A stretch of 64,000 nt of DNA from Pseudomonas fulva NBRC 16637 = DSM 17717 (GCF_000730565.1 NZ_BBIQ01000012.1:62001-126000); one strand, 5' to 3'; positions 17,638 through 27,806 are shown, counted from the stretch's first letter. Notes: a model not told the origin generated them from the sequence alone. Numbers and translations: made by a program.

Positions 17638-18288
17638 ATGTCTACCTTGCACCCTGTGCACTTTCCCAATGTCACCGCCGCCATCGCCGCGTTCAAGGCC
17701 GGTCGCCCTGTGCTGCTGCTTGACGATGACGACCGTGAAGATGAAGCGGACATCATTGCCGCTGCCGAGAACATTTCGTTGCAGACCATGGCCATGATGA
17801 TCCGCGATTGCAGCGGTATCGTCTGCCTGTGCCTGGACGAGGCAACGGTCGATGAGCTGCAACTGGCACCCATGGTCCAGAACAACCAGGCCCGCCACGG
17901 CACCGGGTTCACGGTCACCATCGAAGCTGCCGAGGGCATCAGCACTGGCGTAAGCGCCCAGGACCGGGTCACCACGATTGCCGCTGCACTGCGCTCTTCG
18001 GCCGAGCAACGGCATATCGTCAGCCCTGGGCATGTGTTTCCGCTGCGCGCGCGCAATGGCGGTGTGCTCACGCGTCGCGGTCACACCGAAGGGTCGGTTG
18101 ACCTGGCCCGCCTGGCCGGACTGCGGCCGGCAGCCGTCTTGTGCGAATTGATGAACCCTGACGGCACGATGGCTCGCGGTGAGGAAGTGGCCGTCTATGC
18201 ACGCCAGTACAACCTTCCCATGCTGACCATCGACGAGTTGGCGCAGTATCGACTGGCGCTGCAGGCGCAAACGGCTGCGGCGATCTGA
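17638..18288 (+). CDS. ribB: 3,4-dihydroxy-2-butanone 4-phosphate synthase (stand-alone, riboswitch-controlled)
   Basis: A 216-residue enzyme that makes the four-carbon precursor of riboflavin from ribulose 5-phosphate. It has the metal/substrate motif [12 protein letters not shown] near residues 25-36 and the [16 protein letters not shown] segment with the conserved His. The start is ATG at 17638 after GAGGAG. It has no GTP cyclohydrolase II domain. A second DHBP synthase domain is present in the RibBX gene at 28873-29964. Only this copy has a riboswitch, so it is likely the FMN-responsive valve of the pathway. Confidence 0.96.
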   Translation: MSTLHPVHFPNVTAAIAAFKAGRPVLLLDDDDREDEADIIAAAENISLQTMAMMIRDCSGIVCLCLDEATVDELQLAPMVQNNQARHGTGFTVTIEAAEGISTGVSAQDRVTTIAAALRSSAEQRHIVSPGHVFPLRARNGGVLTRRGHTEGSVDLARLAGLRPAAVLCELMNPDGTMARGEEVAVYARQYNLPMLTIDELAQYRLALQAQTAAAI

Positions 18289-18315
18289 TCGACCTGGCCA
18301 CGCCAGGGCCTGAAC

Positions 18316-18338
18316 GGTAGCGCCAACCCGGCGCTGCC
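18316..18338. terminator. Stem-loop after ribB
   Basis: GGTAGCGCC at 18316-18324 pairs with GGCGCTGCC at 18330-18338 (one G-T pair), loop AACCC. It is 28 bases past ribB. There is no T-run, so termination would be weak. Confidence 0.45.
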
Positions 18339-18414
18339 GTGCCAATGGCGGTTTGCTCACCCCGCCCCGCTCTGCTAGTGTCGCGGCGTTCAGACTACCG
18401 CCGAGACTGCCGCC

Positions 18415-18657
18415 ATGGCCCGCAAAAAAGCTTCCCTTGATTTCGAGCAATCCCTTGCCGAGTTGCAGGCACTGGTCGAGCGCCTGGAGAACGGCGAGTT
18501 GTCCCTGGAGGACTCGCTTGCCGCTTTCGAACAAGGCATTGCCCTGACGCGTGATTGCCAAGGCGCACTGGCTCAGGCCGAACAGAAGGTGCAGGTTCTG
18601 CTGGAGCGCGATGGCGAGCTGACTGCCCAGCCCTTCGACGTGGAGCCCGAGGCATGA
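18415..18657 (+). CDS. xseB: Exodeoxyribonuclease VII small subunit
   Basis: An 80-residue protein matching XseB, the small subunit that binds in several copies to XseA and supports degradation of single-stranded DNA to oligonucleotides. The N-terminal motif [20 protein letters not shown] and the following [12 protein letters not shown] are typical. Its stop overlaps the start of ispA by four bases (ATGA), the usual xseB-ispA-dxs order in gammaproteobacteria. Confidence 0.96.
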   Translation: MARKKASLDFEQSLAELQALVERLENGELSLEDSLAAFEQGIALTRDCQGALAQAEQKVQVLLERDGELTAQPFDVEPEA

Positions 18658-19541
18658 TCGGTGCCTATCAGTCCGCCTGCCAGGCACGCGTCGATGGCGC
18701 ACTCGAGCCGCTGTTCATCGCCCCCACGGCCGAGCTTGAACGCCTGTACGCCGCAATGCGCTACAGCGTGATGAACGGCGGCAAACGCGTACGCCCGCTG
18801 CTCGCCTACGCGGCCTGCGAGGCCTTGGGCGCTCCGGCGGAGCATGCCAACGGCGCCGCTTGCGCCGTCGAGCTCATCCACGCTTACTCGCTGGTCCACG
18901 ACGACTTGCCGGCCATGGATGACGACGACCTGCGCCGCGGCCAGCCGACCACGCACAAGGCGTTCGACGAGGCCTGTGCCATTCTTGCCGGTGACGGCCT
19001 GCAAAGCCTGGCCTTCAGCGCATTGCTCGACCCCCGCCTGAGCCCCCAGACCGACGCACTTCGCCTGGCCATGGTGCAGGCCTTGGCCTCGGCCGCCGGC
19101 CCCGCTGGCATGGTGGGCGGGCAAGCCATCGACCTGGGCTCGGTGGGCATGAAGCTGGACCAGCAAGCCTTGGCGTTCATGCACCGGCACAAGACCGGTG
19201 CACTGATCGAGGCCAGCGTCCGCCTGGGCGGGCTGGCCAGTGCCCGCGCCGACCAGGCGCAGCTCGATGCCTTGCAGGTGTATGCGCAGGCCATCGGCCT
19301 GGCCTTCCAGGTTCAGGACGACATCCTCGATGTGGAAAGCGATACGGCTACACTGGGTAAACGCCAGGGCGCCGACATCGCCCGCGACAAGCCGACCTAC
19401 CCCGCCCTGCTGGGCATGGAGGCGGCCAAGGCCTACGCGATCGAACTGCGCGACCAGGCATTGGTCGCATTGGAAAGGTTCGACGAAAAGGCCGAGCCAC
19501 TGCGAGCCCTGGCGTGCTACATCGTCGAACGCCGCAACTGA
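18654..19541 (+). CDS. ispA: Geranyl/farnesyl diphosphate synthase
   Basis: A 295-residue prenyltransferase that condenses IPP with DMAPP and GPP to make FPP, for quinones and undecaprenyl phosphate. The first aspartate-rich motif is [10 protein letters not shown] near residues 82-91, and the second is DDILD near 222-226. The start ATG at 18654 overlaps the xseB stop. dxs follows 118 bases downstream, so this locus groups the first enzyme of the MEP pathway with the first chain elongation. Confidence 0.97.
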   Translation: MIGAYQSACQARVDGALEPLFIAPTAELERLYAAMRYSVMNGGKRVRPLLAYAACEALGAPAEHANGAACAVELIHAYSLVHDDLPAMDDDDLRRGQPTTHKAFDEACAILAGDGLQSLAFSALLDPRLSPQTDALRLAMVQALASAAGPAGMVGGQAIDLGSVGMKLDQQALAFMHRHKTGALIEASVRLGGLASARADQAQLDALQVYAQAIGLAFQVQDDILDVESDTATLGKRQGADIARDKPTYPALLGMEAAKAYAIELRDQALVALERFDEKAEPLRALACYIVERRN

Positions 19542-19659
19542 CCTGGCGAGTACCGCGTGATGGCTGTTAAGCCGCCAGCGCGTCACCCGTCTGAATGGGC
19601 AGCTTTTCCTACAATGGGGTAAACTGCCGCGTCTTAATACACCTATAACGACTCGCCTG

Positions 19660-21555
19660 ATGCCCACGACGTTTCAAGAGATCCCCCGCGAACGCCCGGT
19701 CACGCCGCTGCTCGACCGCGCTGACACGCCAGATGGCTTGCGCCGTCTGGCCGAAGCCGACCTGGAGACCCTGGCCGACGAGTTGCGCCAGGAACTTCTG
19801 TATACCGTGGGCCAGACCGGTGGGCACTTCGGTGCCGGCCTGGGCGTCATAGAGCTGACCATCGCCCTGCACTACGTCTTCGATACCCCCGATGACCGGT
19901 TGGTATGGGACGTGGGCCACCAGGCCTACCCGCACAAGATTCTGACCGGGCGCCGCAACCGCATGCTCAGCCTGCGCCAGAAGGACGGCGTAGCCGCCTT
20001 CCCGCGCCGCAGCGAAAGCGTGTACGACACCTTCGGCGTCGGACACTCCAGCACATCGATCAGCGCAGCCCTTGGCATGGCCATCGCGGCGCGCCTGCAA
20101 AACAGCGCTCGCAAGTCGATTGCGGTCATCGGCGACGGCGCACTCACCGCAGGCATGGCGTTCGAGGCGTTGAACCACGCCCAGGAAGTCAACGCCGACA
20201 TGCTGGTGATCCTCAACGACAACGACATGTCGATCTCGCGCAATGTGGGAGGCTTGTCCAACTACCTGGCCAAGATCCTCTCCAGCCGCACCTACTCCAG
20301 CATGCGCGAAGGCAGCAAGAAAGTGCTGTCGCGCCTGCCAGGTGCGTGGGAAATAGCGCGGCGTACCGAAGAATATGCCAAGGGCATGCTGGTACCCGGC
20401 ACGCTGTTCGAAGAGCTGGGCTGGAACTACATCGGTCCCATCGATGGTCACGACCTGCCCACGATGATCGCCACCCTGCGCAACATGCGCGACCTCAAAG
20501 GCCCGCAGTTCCTGCACGTGGTGACAAAAAAGGGCAAGGGGTTCGCCCCGGCCGAGATCGACCCGATCGGCTACCACGCCATCACCAAGCTCGAGCCTGT
20601 GGACAAGCCGGTTGCGCCGAAACAGGCCAGCGGACCGAAATATTCCGCCGTGTTCGGCCAGTGGCTCTGCGACATGGCCGCCGCCGACGATCGCCTTGTC
20701 GGCATCACGCCGGCCATGAAGGAAGGCTCCGACCTGGTGGCGTTCAGCGAACGCTACCCTGAACGCTATTTCGACGTGGCGATTGCCGAGCAGCATGCCG
20801 TTACGCTCGCGGCGGGCATGGCTTGCGAAGGTAGCAAACCGGTAGTGGCTATCTACTCGACCTTCCTGCAGAGGGCCTATGACCAGTTGATTCATGACGT
20901 GGCCGTGCAGAACCTGGACGTGCTGTTCGCCATCGACCGCGCCGGTCTGGTGGGTGAAGACGGCCCGACCCATGCCGGTAGCTATGACCTGTCCTACCTG
21001 CGCTGCATCCCTGGCATGCTGGTGATGACCCCCAGTGACGAAAGCGAGTTGCGCCAGATGCTCAGTACGGGCCACCTCTATAACGGCCCGGCTGCCGTGC
21101 GCTATCCGCGCGGTACAGGCCCTGGCGCTGCTGTCGACGAGGGCTTGGAACCGCTGGAGATTGGCAAGGGCGTGGTGCGTCGCCAGGGTAAAAAGGTCGC
21201 GCTGCTGGTCTTTGGCGTGCAGCTGGCCGAAGCCCTGCAAGTAGCCGAACAGATCAACGCCACGGTCGTCGACATGCGCTTCGTCAAGCCGCTGGATGAA
21301 GACTTGGTGCTGGAAATGGCAGGTAGCCACGAACTGCTGGTGACCATCGAAGAAAATGCCATCATGGGCGGCGCCGGTGCTGCCGTTGGTGAGTGCCTGG
21401 CCAGGGAAGCGGTGGTCAAGCCGTTGCTGCACCTGGGCTTGCCGGACCTTTATGTGGAACACGCCAAGCCCGCGCAGATGCTGGCAGAGTGTGGGCTGGA
21501 TGCAGCGGGCATCGAAGCTAGCGTCAAGGCCCGCATGGTCAAGCTGGGGCTTTGA
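19660..21555 (+). CDS. dxs: 1-deoxy-D-xylulose-5-phosphate synthase
   Basis: A 631-residue thiamin-diphosphate enzyme that joins pyruvate and glyceraldehyde 3-phosphate, the first step of the MEP pathway. The cofactor-binding segment [17 protein letters not shown] leads to the Mg-binding NDNDMSIS. The catalytic Glu is in [11 protein letters not shown] in the second domain, and the C-terminal transketolase domain is complete. The length is standard. The ATG at 19660 is the first in frame with the conserved N-terminus; no strong ribosome site is visible in the preceding bases. Confidence 0.97.
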   Translation: MPTTFQEIPRERPVTPLLDRADTPDGLRRLAEADLETLADELRQELLYTVGQTGGHFGAGLGVIELTIALHYVFDTPDDRLVWDVGHQAYPHKILTGRRNRMLSLRQKDGVAAFPRRSESVYDTFGVGHSSTSISAALGMAIAARLQNSARKSIAVIGDGALTAGMAFEALNHAQEVNADMLVILNDNDMSISRNVGGLSNYLAKILSSRTYSSMREGSKKVLSRLPGAWEIARRTEEYAKGMLVPGTLFEELGWNYIGPIDGHDLPTMIATLRNMRDLKGPQFLHVVTKKGKGFAPAEIDPIGYHAITKLEPVDKPVAPKQASGPKYSAVFGQWLCDMAAADDRLVGITPAMKEGSDLVAFSERYPERYFDVAIAEQHAVTLAAGMACEGSKPVVAIYSTFLQRAYDQLIHDVAVQNLDVLFAIDRAGLVGEDGPTHAGSYDLSYLRCIPGMLVMTPSDESELRQMLSTGHLYNGPAAVRYPRGTGPGAAVDEGLEPLEIGKGVVRRQGKKVALLVFGVQLAEALQVAEQINATVVDMRFVKPLDEDLVLEMAGSHELLVTIEENAIMGGAGAAVGECLAREAVVKPLLHLGLPDLYVEHAKPAQMLAECGLDAAGIEASVKARMVKLGL

Positions 21556-21731
21556 TGTGCAGGGCTGCGCTGCAGCCCGGGTGCTCAGCCAAACGAGCAG
21601 GCAGTCATTTACCCAACGGGGTCTGTGATTGCCGGCTTCTTTTTCGTTCATGGCGACTCTGAGGGCAAGGGCCTTTCTGCGCTGGGCTCCGCTGTGTTGG
21701 AGTGCGCAGACTTCGCAGATATGTACCGCCC

Positions 21732-23603
21732 GTGAAAAACCCGACCCTTGCCATCCTGCTTTGCCTCCCTCTACCCTTGCTGGCGTCCGAACGCGACGAC
21801 GCCCTGAAACTGCCTGACGTGCTCATCAGTGCCAGCCGCCAGGTCGAATCGCGCACCGCCACCAGTGCTGCGAACACCGTGTTTACCCGAGCCGATATCG
21901 ACCGCCTGCAACCGAGTAGCGTCATGGACCTGCTCAGCCGCGTGCCGGGCGTGCAAGTGGCACCGACCGGCGGGCGCGGCAGCTTGCCAGGCCTTTTCAT
22001 TCGCGGCACCAAGACCGCGCAAACGCTGGTGCTGGTCGATGGTGTACGCATCGCCAACGCGACCTCAGGCGACAGCGGCCTGCAGTTTCTCAACGTCGAC
22101 CAGATCGAGCGTGTCGAAGTGCTTCGCGGCTCTCGGTCGGCGGTATATGGCAGCGATGCCATTGGCGGGGTCATCCAAGTGTTCACCCGACGGAGCCTCG
22201 GTGACGGCCTGCACCCGCGCGTGCGCCTGGCTGCCGGTAGCCGAAAAACCTTCCAGCGCAGCCTGGGTGTGTCGGGCGCCGATGGCTCAACGCGCTTCAA
22301 CCTGGGCGCAAGCCTGGACGAAACGGCAGGCATCGATTCAACCGGACCGTCGTTCAGCAGTGACGCCGACCATGACGCTTACCGCAACAAATCGCTCAAC
22401 TTCAGCCTGAGCCAGACGCTCGGCGAGCGCATCGAAGTCGGCCTGAACCTGCTGCACAGTCAGGGCCGCAGTCAATACGACAATCCATTCGGCGGCTTCG
22501 ACCCTGTCACCTTCCAAAGCGTCGGCCAACAGCCGTACACCGACTTCACCGTCGCCAGCCTGGGCAGTTACCTCGACGCCCAGCTCACCGACAACTGGCA
22601 CACGCGGATGGAGGTGGCGCACAGCGAAAACCGTGACGACAAGCGCGACACGTTGAGCTCAGAACGCTTTGTGTTCAACACCTACCGCGACCAGATGACC
22701 TGGCAGAACGACCTGGCCCTGAACGACCAGCACAGCCTGCTCGCCGGCGCCGACTGGTATCAGGACCGCGTGCACGCCAGTACCGACTTCGAGAAGGACA
22801 GCCGCTGGAACCGGGCGGTGTTTCTTCAGCACCGCTATCAAGGCCCGCTGTTCTCCACCGAAGCGGGCGTACGCCAGGACCGCAACGAGCAGTTCGGCAC
22901 TCACACCACCTGGAGTGGCAGCGTGAGCGTTGCGCTCGATGATCGCAATGATGTGGTGCTGTCCTACAGCGAAGGCTTCCGGGCCCCGACGTTCAACGAC
23001 CTGTATTACCCGCAGTTCAGCAACCCTGACCTTGACCCCGAGCACGCCAGGACCTATGAAGTGCAGTGGCGCAGCCAGCTGTCTACCGACACCCGCCTGG
23101 AGGCTTCCCTGTACCGCACCGACCTGCGCGATGCGATCGTGTTCGGTCAGGACGCCATTCCCCGCAACGTGGCCTCGGCGCGCGTCGACGGCGTAGAGCT
23201 GGCCCTGGCCCAACAGTGGGGCGAATGGAGCAGCCAGCTGGGCCTGGCAATGATCGACCCACGTGACCGCGACAGTGGCCATACATTGGCCCGACGGGCA
23301 CGCCGCACCCTGAGCCTGGACCTGGACCGCCGTGTGGGACCCTTCGGCATCGGTGCCAGCGTACAGGCTGTCAGCAGCAGCTACGATGATGAAGCCAACC
23401 GCAACCGTTTGGGTGGATATGGGTTGCTGGGCCTGCGCGGCAGTTGGGCAGCCACCGAGGCGCTGACCGTGGAGGCGAAGCTGGACAACCTGTTCGACCG
23501 TGGCTACAGCCGCGCCCTGTACAGCTACGAGGGCAGCCCCCATGCCTACCAGGAAGAAGGGCGCACGCTGTTGTTCAGCGTGACGTGGGCACCGGCGCTC
23601 TAG
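21732..23603 (+). CDS. btuB: TonB-dependent cobalamin receptor BtuB
   Basis: A 623-residue outer-membrane receptor, short for a TonB receptor and typical of BtuB. It has a signal peptide at residues 1 to about 18 (LCLPLPLLAS). A TonB-box/plug start (DVLISASRQVESRT), plug motif SRVPGVQVAPTGGRG and GSRSAVYGSDAIGGVI follow, then the barrel ending in the VTWAPAL segment. The start is taken as GTG at 21732 because the signal peptide begins there; a GTG at 21702 would add ten arginine-rich residues. No cobalamin riboswitch could be recognised in the 176 bases upstream. The last 29 bases overlap btuF on the other strand. Confidence 0.88.
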   Translation: MKNPTLAILLCLPLPLLASERDDALKLPDVLISASRQVESRTATSAANTVFTRADIDRLQPSSVMDLLSRVPGVQVAPTGGRGSLPGLFIRGTKTAQTLVLVDGVRIANATSGDSGLQFLNVDQIERVEVLRGSRSAVYGSDAIGGVIQVFTRRSLGDGLHPRVRLAAGSRKTFQRSLGVSGADGSTRFNLGASLDETAGIDSTGPSFSSDADHDAYRNKSLNFSLSQTLGERIEVGLNLLHSQGRSQYDNPFGGFDPVTFQSVGQQPYTDFTVASLGSYLDAQLTDNWHTRMEVAHSENRDDKRDTLSSERFVFNTYRDQMTWQNDLALNDQHSLLAGADWYQDRVHASTDFEKDSRWNRAVFLQHRYQGPLFSTEAGVRQDRNEQFGTHTTWSGSVSVALDDRNDVVLSYSEGFRAPTFNDLYYPQFSNPDLDPEHARTYEVQWRSQLSTDTRLEASLYRTDLRDAIVFGQDAIPRNVASARVDGVELALAQQWGEWSSQLGLAMIDPRDRDSGHTLARRARRTLSLDLDRRVGPFGIGASVQAVSSSYDDEANRNRLGGYGLLGLRGSWAATEALTVEAKLDNLFDRGYSRALYSYEGSPHAYQEEGRTLLFSVTWAPAL

Positions 23604-24393
23604 CGGCCAGCAGTTCGCACAGACGAGCCGTCGCTTCGATCATCTGCCCACTGGGGCGCTCGATGCCGTTGTCCGGCACCACCAGTAACCCGTCTTGCGC
23701 CACCGCGCGCAGCGTCGGCCAGGCCTTCCAACTGGCCAACTGTTGCGCATCGGCGGCCAGGATGATGTCGGGGTCGCGCGCAATGACCGACTCTACGCTC
23801 ACCTGGGGCGCTGCCGGGTTCAAATCCGCAAAGACATTACGCGCACCACAGACGGCCAGTGCATCGCTGATCACTTGCTGACCACCCAAGGTGTACAAGG
23901 GGCGATCCCAGACCTGGTAGAAGACCTGCAGGGGCCTGTCGCGACGGTACTGCTGGCGCAGTGTTTTCAATCGTGCACGCAGGGCGCGAGCGTAGCGGCG
24001 GCCTTGGTCAGCGTGGCCTACGTGTTCAGCGATTTCTTCGATCTGGCCAATCAACTGCTCGATGCTGTGGGGCTCTGCGCTGAAGGCAGGGATGCCCAGA
24101 CGTTTGAGCTGGTCGCGCTGCGCGGGCGGTACACTGCCCGGCCACAGCAGCAGCAGATCAGGGCGCAGACTGAGCAAACGCTCCATGTCCAGCTGGCCAT
24201 AGCGCCCCACCGAGGGCAACGCTCGCAACGCCGGTGGCCGTTCACCCCCATCGAGCACCCCCACCAGCAGGTCGCCTGCCTGCAGTTCGAGCATGATTTC
24301 CGTCAACGACGGTGCCAGGCTGACGACGCGTAGTGGCCCAGCGCTCGCCAGGCTGCAGGCCAGTAGCGCCAGCCCCGCTATGAGCCGACGCAT
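23575..24393 (-). CDS. btuF: Cobalamin-binding periplasmic protein BtuF-like
   Basis: A 272-residue periplasmic binding protein of the BtuF/FecB helical-backbone class. It has a signal peptide ([19 protein letters not shown]) and the first-lobe motif VVSLAPSLTEIMLELQ. A central region WPGSVPPAQRDQLKRLG and the C-lobe DPDIILAADAQQL follow. It presumably takes cobalamin from BtuB to an inner-membrane BtuCD transporter, which is not in the window. The ATG at 24391-24393 overlaps the stop of the upstream membrane-protein gene. It is read toward btuB, and the two stop-codon ends overlap by 29 bases. Confidence 0.85.
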   Translation of the reverse strand: MRRLIAGLALLACSLASAGPLRVVSLAPSLTEIMLELQAGDLLVGVLDGGERPPALRALPSVGRYGQLDMERLLSLRPDLLLLWPGSVPPAQRDQLKRLGIPAFSAEPHSIEQLIGQIEEIAEHVGHADQGRRYARALRARLKTLRQQYRRDRPLQVFYQVWDRPLYTLGGQQVISDALAVCGARNVFADLNPAAPQVSVESVIARDPDIILAADAQQLASWKAWPTLRAVAQDGLLVVPDNGIERPSGQMIEATARLCELLAARAPVPTSR

Positions 24394-24812
24394 CAGCCGA
24401 GCTGAGACGGCAGACGGTACAAGTAGAGCAAGACCACGGTGGACAAGGCCAGTAGCACCTGTGGGACGGTTTCCAGGCCCACCAGTACCGACACGGCGGC
24501 TACCCAGGCGGGGAAGCAGGCATAGGTCATGGCCAGGCGCCGCACGCGAGCCAGTTCGATCCACGCAGCAGGCTCGGCTTCGGTACCGAGCGCCTTGGAG
24601 GTGGCAATCAGCGCGCGCTTGTAGGCACCGAAGCGCGGCAAGGTGAGAAACAACGTGGCTGCGCCAGCGATGAACAGCGGCATGGCCAACATGGGAATCA
24701 TCGCCTCGCCACCGCCAAAGGCCCAGGCCATGACCGGCAGCGGCACAAGCCCCACCGCCAGGTACTGCCACCAAGCCAGGGCGAGGCGCCGCTTGACCTC
24801 GGCGCGGGTCAC
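24393..24812 (-). CDS. Small four-helix membrane protein between ribA and btuF
   Basis: A 139-residue protein with four hydrophobic segments at about residues 14-31, 36-56, 95-113 and 117-134 and a short hydrophilic middle ([17 protein letters not shown]). I do not recognise a family. The start is GTG at 24810-24812, overlapping the ribA stop, and its own stop overlaps the btuF start. ribA, this gene and btuF are thus translationally coupled. Position suggests a link to cobalamin or flavin transport, but nothing in the sequence proves it. Confidence 0.75.
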   Translation of the reverse strand: MTRAEVKRRLALAWWQYLAVGLVPLPVMAWAFGGGEAMIPMLAMPLFIAGAATLFLTLPRFGAYKRALIATSKALGTEAEPAAWIELARVRRLAMTYACFPAWVAAVSVLVGLETVPQVLLALSTVVLLYLYRLPSQLG

Positions 24813-25426
24813 GCCTGGGGCACCTCGCCCTGGTGTTCATTGCCCAGCATGTGGCCCAGCTTGCCGGCCTTGGTTGCCAGGTAATGGCTGTTGTGCGGGT
24901 TGTGCCCGGTGTGTAGCGGCACACGCTCGGCCACCACGATATCCATGTCGGTCAAGGCCTTGACCTTGCGCGGGTTGTTGGTCATCAAGCGCAACGCCTT
25001 GACACCCAGGTGCTCGAGCATCGGCAGGCAGATGGCATAGTCGCGCTGATCCGCAGCAAACCCGAGGCGCTCGTTGGCTTCGACCGTGTCCGCCCCTCCG
25101 TCCTGCAGTTCGTAGGCGCGGATCTTGTTCAGCAGGCCAATGCCACGGCCTTCCTGGCGCAGGTAAAGCAGCACGCCACGACCTTCTCGGGCGATCGCCT
25201 GGAGGGCAGCTTCGAGTTGCGACCCGCAATCACAGCGTTGACTGAACAAGGCATCGCCGGTCAGGCATTCGGAATGCAGGCGCCCCAGTACCGGCTGCCC
25301 ATCGGCGATATCACCCAGGCTGAGCACCACATGCTCGCGGCCAGTGGCTTCATCCAGAAAGCCGTGCATGGTGAAAGTCGCGAAAGGCGTCGGGAGTTTA
25401 GAGGCGGCAACAAAGACAACGGGCAC
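24809..25426 (-). CDS. ribA: GTP cyclohydrolase II
   Basis: A 205-residue zinc enzyme that opens the imidazole ring of GTP, the first committed step to riboflavin. The three zinc cysteines are in [20 protein letters not shown] (residues about 53-72). The GTP-contact segment [22 protein letters not shown] and the C-terminal [10 protein letters not shown] are conserved. Unlike the RibA-like domain of the 28873-29964 gene, all catalytic and zinc residues are present, so this is the functional cyclohydrolase. It is the first gene of a coupled three-gene set with the membrane protein and btuF. Confidence 0.97.
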   Translation of the reverse strand: MPVVFVAASKLPTPFATFTMHGFLDEATGREHVVLSLGDIADGQPVLGRLHSECLTGDALFSQRCDCGSQLEAALQAIAREGRGVLLYLRQEGRGIGLLNKIRAYELQDGGADTVEANERLGFAADQRDYAICLPMLEHLGVKALRLMTNNPRKVKALTDMDIVVAERVPLHTGHNPHNSHYLATKAGKLGHMLGNEHQGEVPQA

Positions 25427-25559
25427 GTTGTGCTCCTGGGATAAGTGGGAATTTCAATGGACCGATTGTATCAGCAGCTTACAGGCAGTGCTCCCGCAGT
25501 ATACCGCCGGTTATTATCGAAAACCTCGATGCGTAGCGGTTGCGGGCATGTACCACGCG

Positions 25560-26300
25560 CTACGGTTTGGTACTGGCATCGAAAGGATACGGCTGTTTCC
25601 AACGTTCGAATATCGGCTTGAGTTCGCCGCTGCGCACCAGTTCGGCCATGCGTTTGTCGAACACATCACGCAGTGCCTCACCCCGCTGACTGCGGGCAAA
25701 CGCCAGGTACATGGGCAGCTCGACCACATGGGTGCGCCGGAATCGATCAGGTTGCGAGCTTTGCCCGATGACGTAGTCCACTTCGGTCATGGCGTCGACA
25801 TAGAAGTCCACCCGGTCATGCTCCAGCATGGGCAGAATGCCTTCGCGTCGCTGGATTTCACGGTACTCCCGCACGCGGGGCAGGTATTTCCCATAGGCAT
25901 AGCCACGCACCCAGGCCAGGCGATAATCGCCTATGGTTGCCAGTGTGGGGGCCGGCTTGCTGGCAAGCCCCAGGGCGTAGATATGGTCGACGTCGAAGTG
26001 CCAGCGAGGGTAGAGGTTGTCTTCACTTTCGTCCTTGTACGAGCCAACCCAGGCGTCAGCCTCGCCACGTTTGACCAGGCCAATGGCACGGCTATACGGC
26101 GCACTCTGCGGCACGACCTCGATCCCTGCGGGCTGGAACACCTTGCGCATCACGTCCCAGGCCACACCGGTGCCATCTGCGTTGGTGTAGTCGACCCACT
26201 CCTCGCTGACCAGGCGAATCTGGCCAGGCTGGCTGTCGCCGGCAGCCGCCCATGGGGCAGCGGCCATCAACAATGCCAGTAGCACACCCTTCAGCACCAT
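25560..26300 (-). CDS. Periplasmic solute-binding protein, amino-acid type (SBP family 3)
   Basis: A 246-residue protein with a signal peptide (residues 1 to about 20, LLALLMAAAPWAAAG) and the bilobed SBP_bac_3 fold: IRLVSEEWVDYTNADGTGVAWDVM, GEADAWVGSYKDE and DVIGQ-type hinge regions. Many Pseudomonas paralogues of this type have no ABC transporter beside them. The same is true here: pgpA is 13 bases upstream and ribA follows 133 bases downstream. A ligand cannot be named. The start at 26298-26300 is set by the signal peptide. Confidence 0.8.
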   Translation of the reverse strand: MVLKGVLLALLMAAAPWAAAGDSQPGQIRLVSEEWVDYTNADGTGVAWDVMRKVFQPAGIEVVPQSAPYSRAIGLVKRGEADAWVGSYKDESEDNLYPRWHFDVDHIYALGLASKPAPTLATIGDYRLAWVRGYAYGKYLPRVREYREIQRREGILPMLEHDRVDFYVDAMTEVDYVIGQSSQPDRFRRTHVVELPMYLAFARSQRGEALRDVFDKRMAELVRSGELKPIFERWKQPYPFDASTKP

Positions 26301-26313
26301 GGCAGCCCCCGTT

Positions 26314-26817
26314 CTACGCGACAGCCCATACCAGAACCTGCATGCCCAACCAGGCGAAGACGCCGGCCAGCACGTCATCGAGCATGATGCCAACGCCGCC
26401 ATGCACGTGACGATCGATCCAGCGAATGGGCCAAGGCTTGAGGATGTCGAAGAAACGGAACATCAAAAAACCCGCCAACAGCCACTGCCAGCCATCGGGC
26501 ACCAACCACAGCGTGATCCACATGCCGACCATTTCGTCCCAGACGATGCCTTCGTGGTCATGCACGCGCAAGTCATTGGCCACCTTGCCGCACAGCCAGA
26601 AGCCGAACAGCATGGTGATCCCGAGTACCAGCCAATACCCCCAATCGGGCAGCATCTGCCAGAGCGGAATGAAGGGTATCGCCACCAGCGAGCCCCAGGT
26701 GCCGGGCGCTTTGGGCAAGGTGCCGGAGCCGAACCCGAACGCGATGAAGTGCCAAGGGTTGCGCCAGACCGATGGCGGAACGAACTCCGCAGGCACCTGA
26801 TTGGGGTGGTCGGTCAC
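26314..26817 (-). CDS. pgpA: Phosphatidylglycerophosphatase A
   Basis: A 167-residue membrane phosphatase that removes phosphate from phosphatidylglycerophosphate to give phosphatidylglycerol. It has the conserved GFGSGTLPKAPGTWGS segment at residues 28-43 and the DEMVGMWITL motif, with several hydrophobic helices. Its start overlaps the thiL stop by four bases. The order nusB-thiL-pgpA is common in gammaproteobacteria. Confidence 0.95.
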   Translation of the reverse strand: MTDHPNQVPAEFVPPSVWRNPWHFIAFGFGSGTLPKAPGTWGSLVAIPFIPLWQMLPDWGYWLVLGITMLFGFWLCGKVANDLRVHDHEGIVWDEMVGMWITLWLVPDGWQWLLAGFLMFRFFDILKPWPIRWIDRHVHGGVGIMLDDVLAGVFAWLGMQVLVWAVA

Positions 26818-27788
26818 GGTATCTCCCTAAAGTGTTGATAGCCCCGCTGCCGAGGCGTGATGTCCTGACCGTGCGCATCGCGCAGGGACACGCCCTGCCC
26901 TTGCAGCACGCGGCCAATGGGGTAGACCTGGATGAAGCCAAAGTGCGCAAGGTGCGTCAAGGCGTCCGGAGGTGCCGTGAACGCCAGTATGTAGTCGTCG
27001 CCACCGGCGAGCGCTGCCTGCACGGCTGCCTCGCGGCCCAGGAACGCCTCCACTTCGGGGGACACTGGCACCTGCGCCAGGTTCACCTCGAGCGCCACGC
27101 CAGAGGCCTTGGCGATATGACCGCAATCGGCCAGCAACCCATCGGAAATATCCAGTGCCGCCGTGGCGTGCCCTCTGAGCAAGGCACCGAGGGTGAGCTG
27201 CGGCATGGGCGCCCAATAGTGGGCCAGCAGCGGCTCTGCCACGTCCGGCGGCGCCTGGCGCTCCCCGAGCACCAGAGGCAAGGCGCCAGCGGCCTTGCCC
27301 AGCACGCCACCGACATACAGCAGGTCGCCCGGCTGGGCGCCAGTGCGGCGTAATGCCTGCCCGGCCGGCACACGGCCGAACACCGTCACGGTGATGCTCA
27401 GCGGACCCCGGGTCGTGTCCCCGCCAATCAGGCTCATGCGGCAACGGTGAGCCATGCGGCTCAACCCTGCCGAGTATTCCTCCAACCACGCGTGGCTGAC
27501 GTCAGGCAGGGTGAGGGCCAGCGTGAAACCGATCGCGGTAGCGCCCATGGCGGCCAGGTCACTGACGGCGACTGCCAGGCAGCGCTGACCCAGCAGCTTC
27601 GGGTCGCAGACGGCAGGGAAATGCACACCAGCTACCAGAGTATCGGTCGAGACGGCCAACTGCTCACCGGGAGGCAGATCCAGCAGAGCACAGTCGTCAC
27701 CGATGCCCAGCGCCACCCCTTCGCCCTCGCCGTGCACTGCACAGTGTGCGGAGGCGAAGTAACGGTTGATCAGCTCGAACTCACCCAT
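26814..27788 (-). CDS. thiL: Thiamine-monophosphate kinase
   Basis: A 324-residue ATP-dependent kinase that turns thiamin phosphate into thiamin diphosphate. It belongs to the PurM-like fold: GEFELINRYF at the N-terminus, IGDDCALLD near residue 31, DTLVAGVHFP near 52, SDLAAMGATA near 80 and GGDTTRGP near 120. The start is ATG at 27786-27788, set by the conserved MGEFELI; upstream in-frame ATG at 27806 is not supported. Thiamin diphosphate is the cofactor of Dxs in the same window. Confidence 0.96.
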   Translation of the reverse strand: MGEFELINRYFASAHCAVHGEGEGVALGIGDDCALLDLPPGEQLAVSTDTLVAGVHFPAVCDPKLLGQRCLAVAVSDLAAMGATAIGFTLALTLPDVSHAWLEEYSAGLSRMAHRCRMSLIGGDTTRGPLSITVTVFGRVPAGQALRRTGAQPGDLLYVGGVLGKAAGALPLVLGERQAPPDVAEPLLAHYWAPMPQLTLGALLRGHATAALDISDGLLADCGHIAKASGVALEVNLAQVPVSPEVEAFLGREAAVQAALAGGDDYILAFTAPPDALTHLAHFGFIQVYPIGRVLQGQGVSLRDAHGQDITPRQRGYQHFREIP

Positions 27789-27806
27789 GGCCAGGCTGCG
27801 CCGCAA

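Noticed and set aside
21556..21731. Cobalamin riboswitch before btuB
   Set aside because: I could not find the B12-box or the other conserved segments; only a short GGGCTGC/GCAGCCC hairpin near 21561-21577 is seen.
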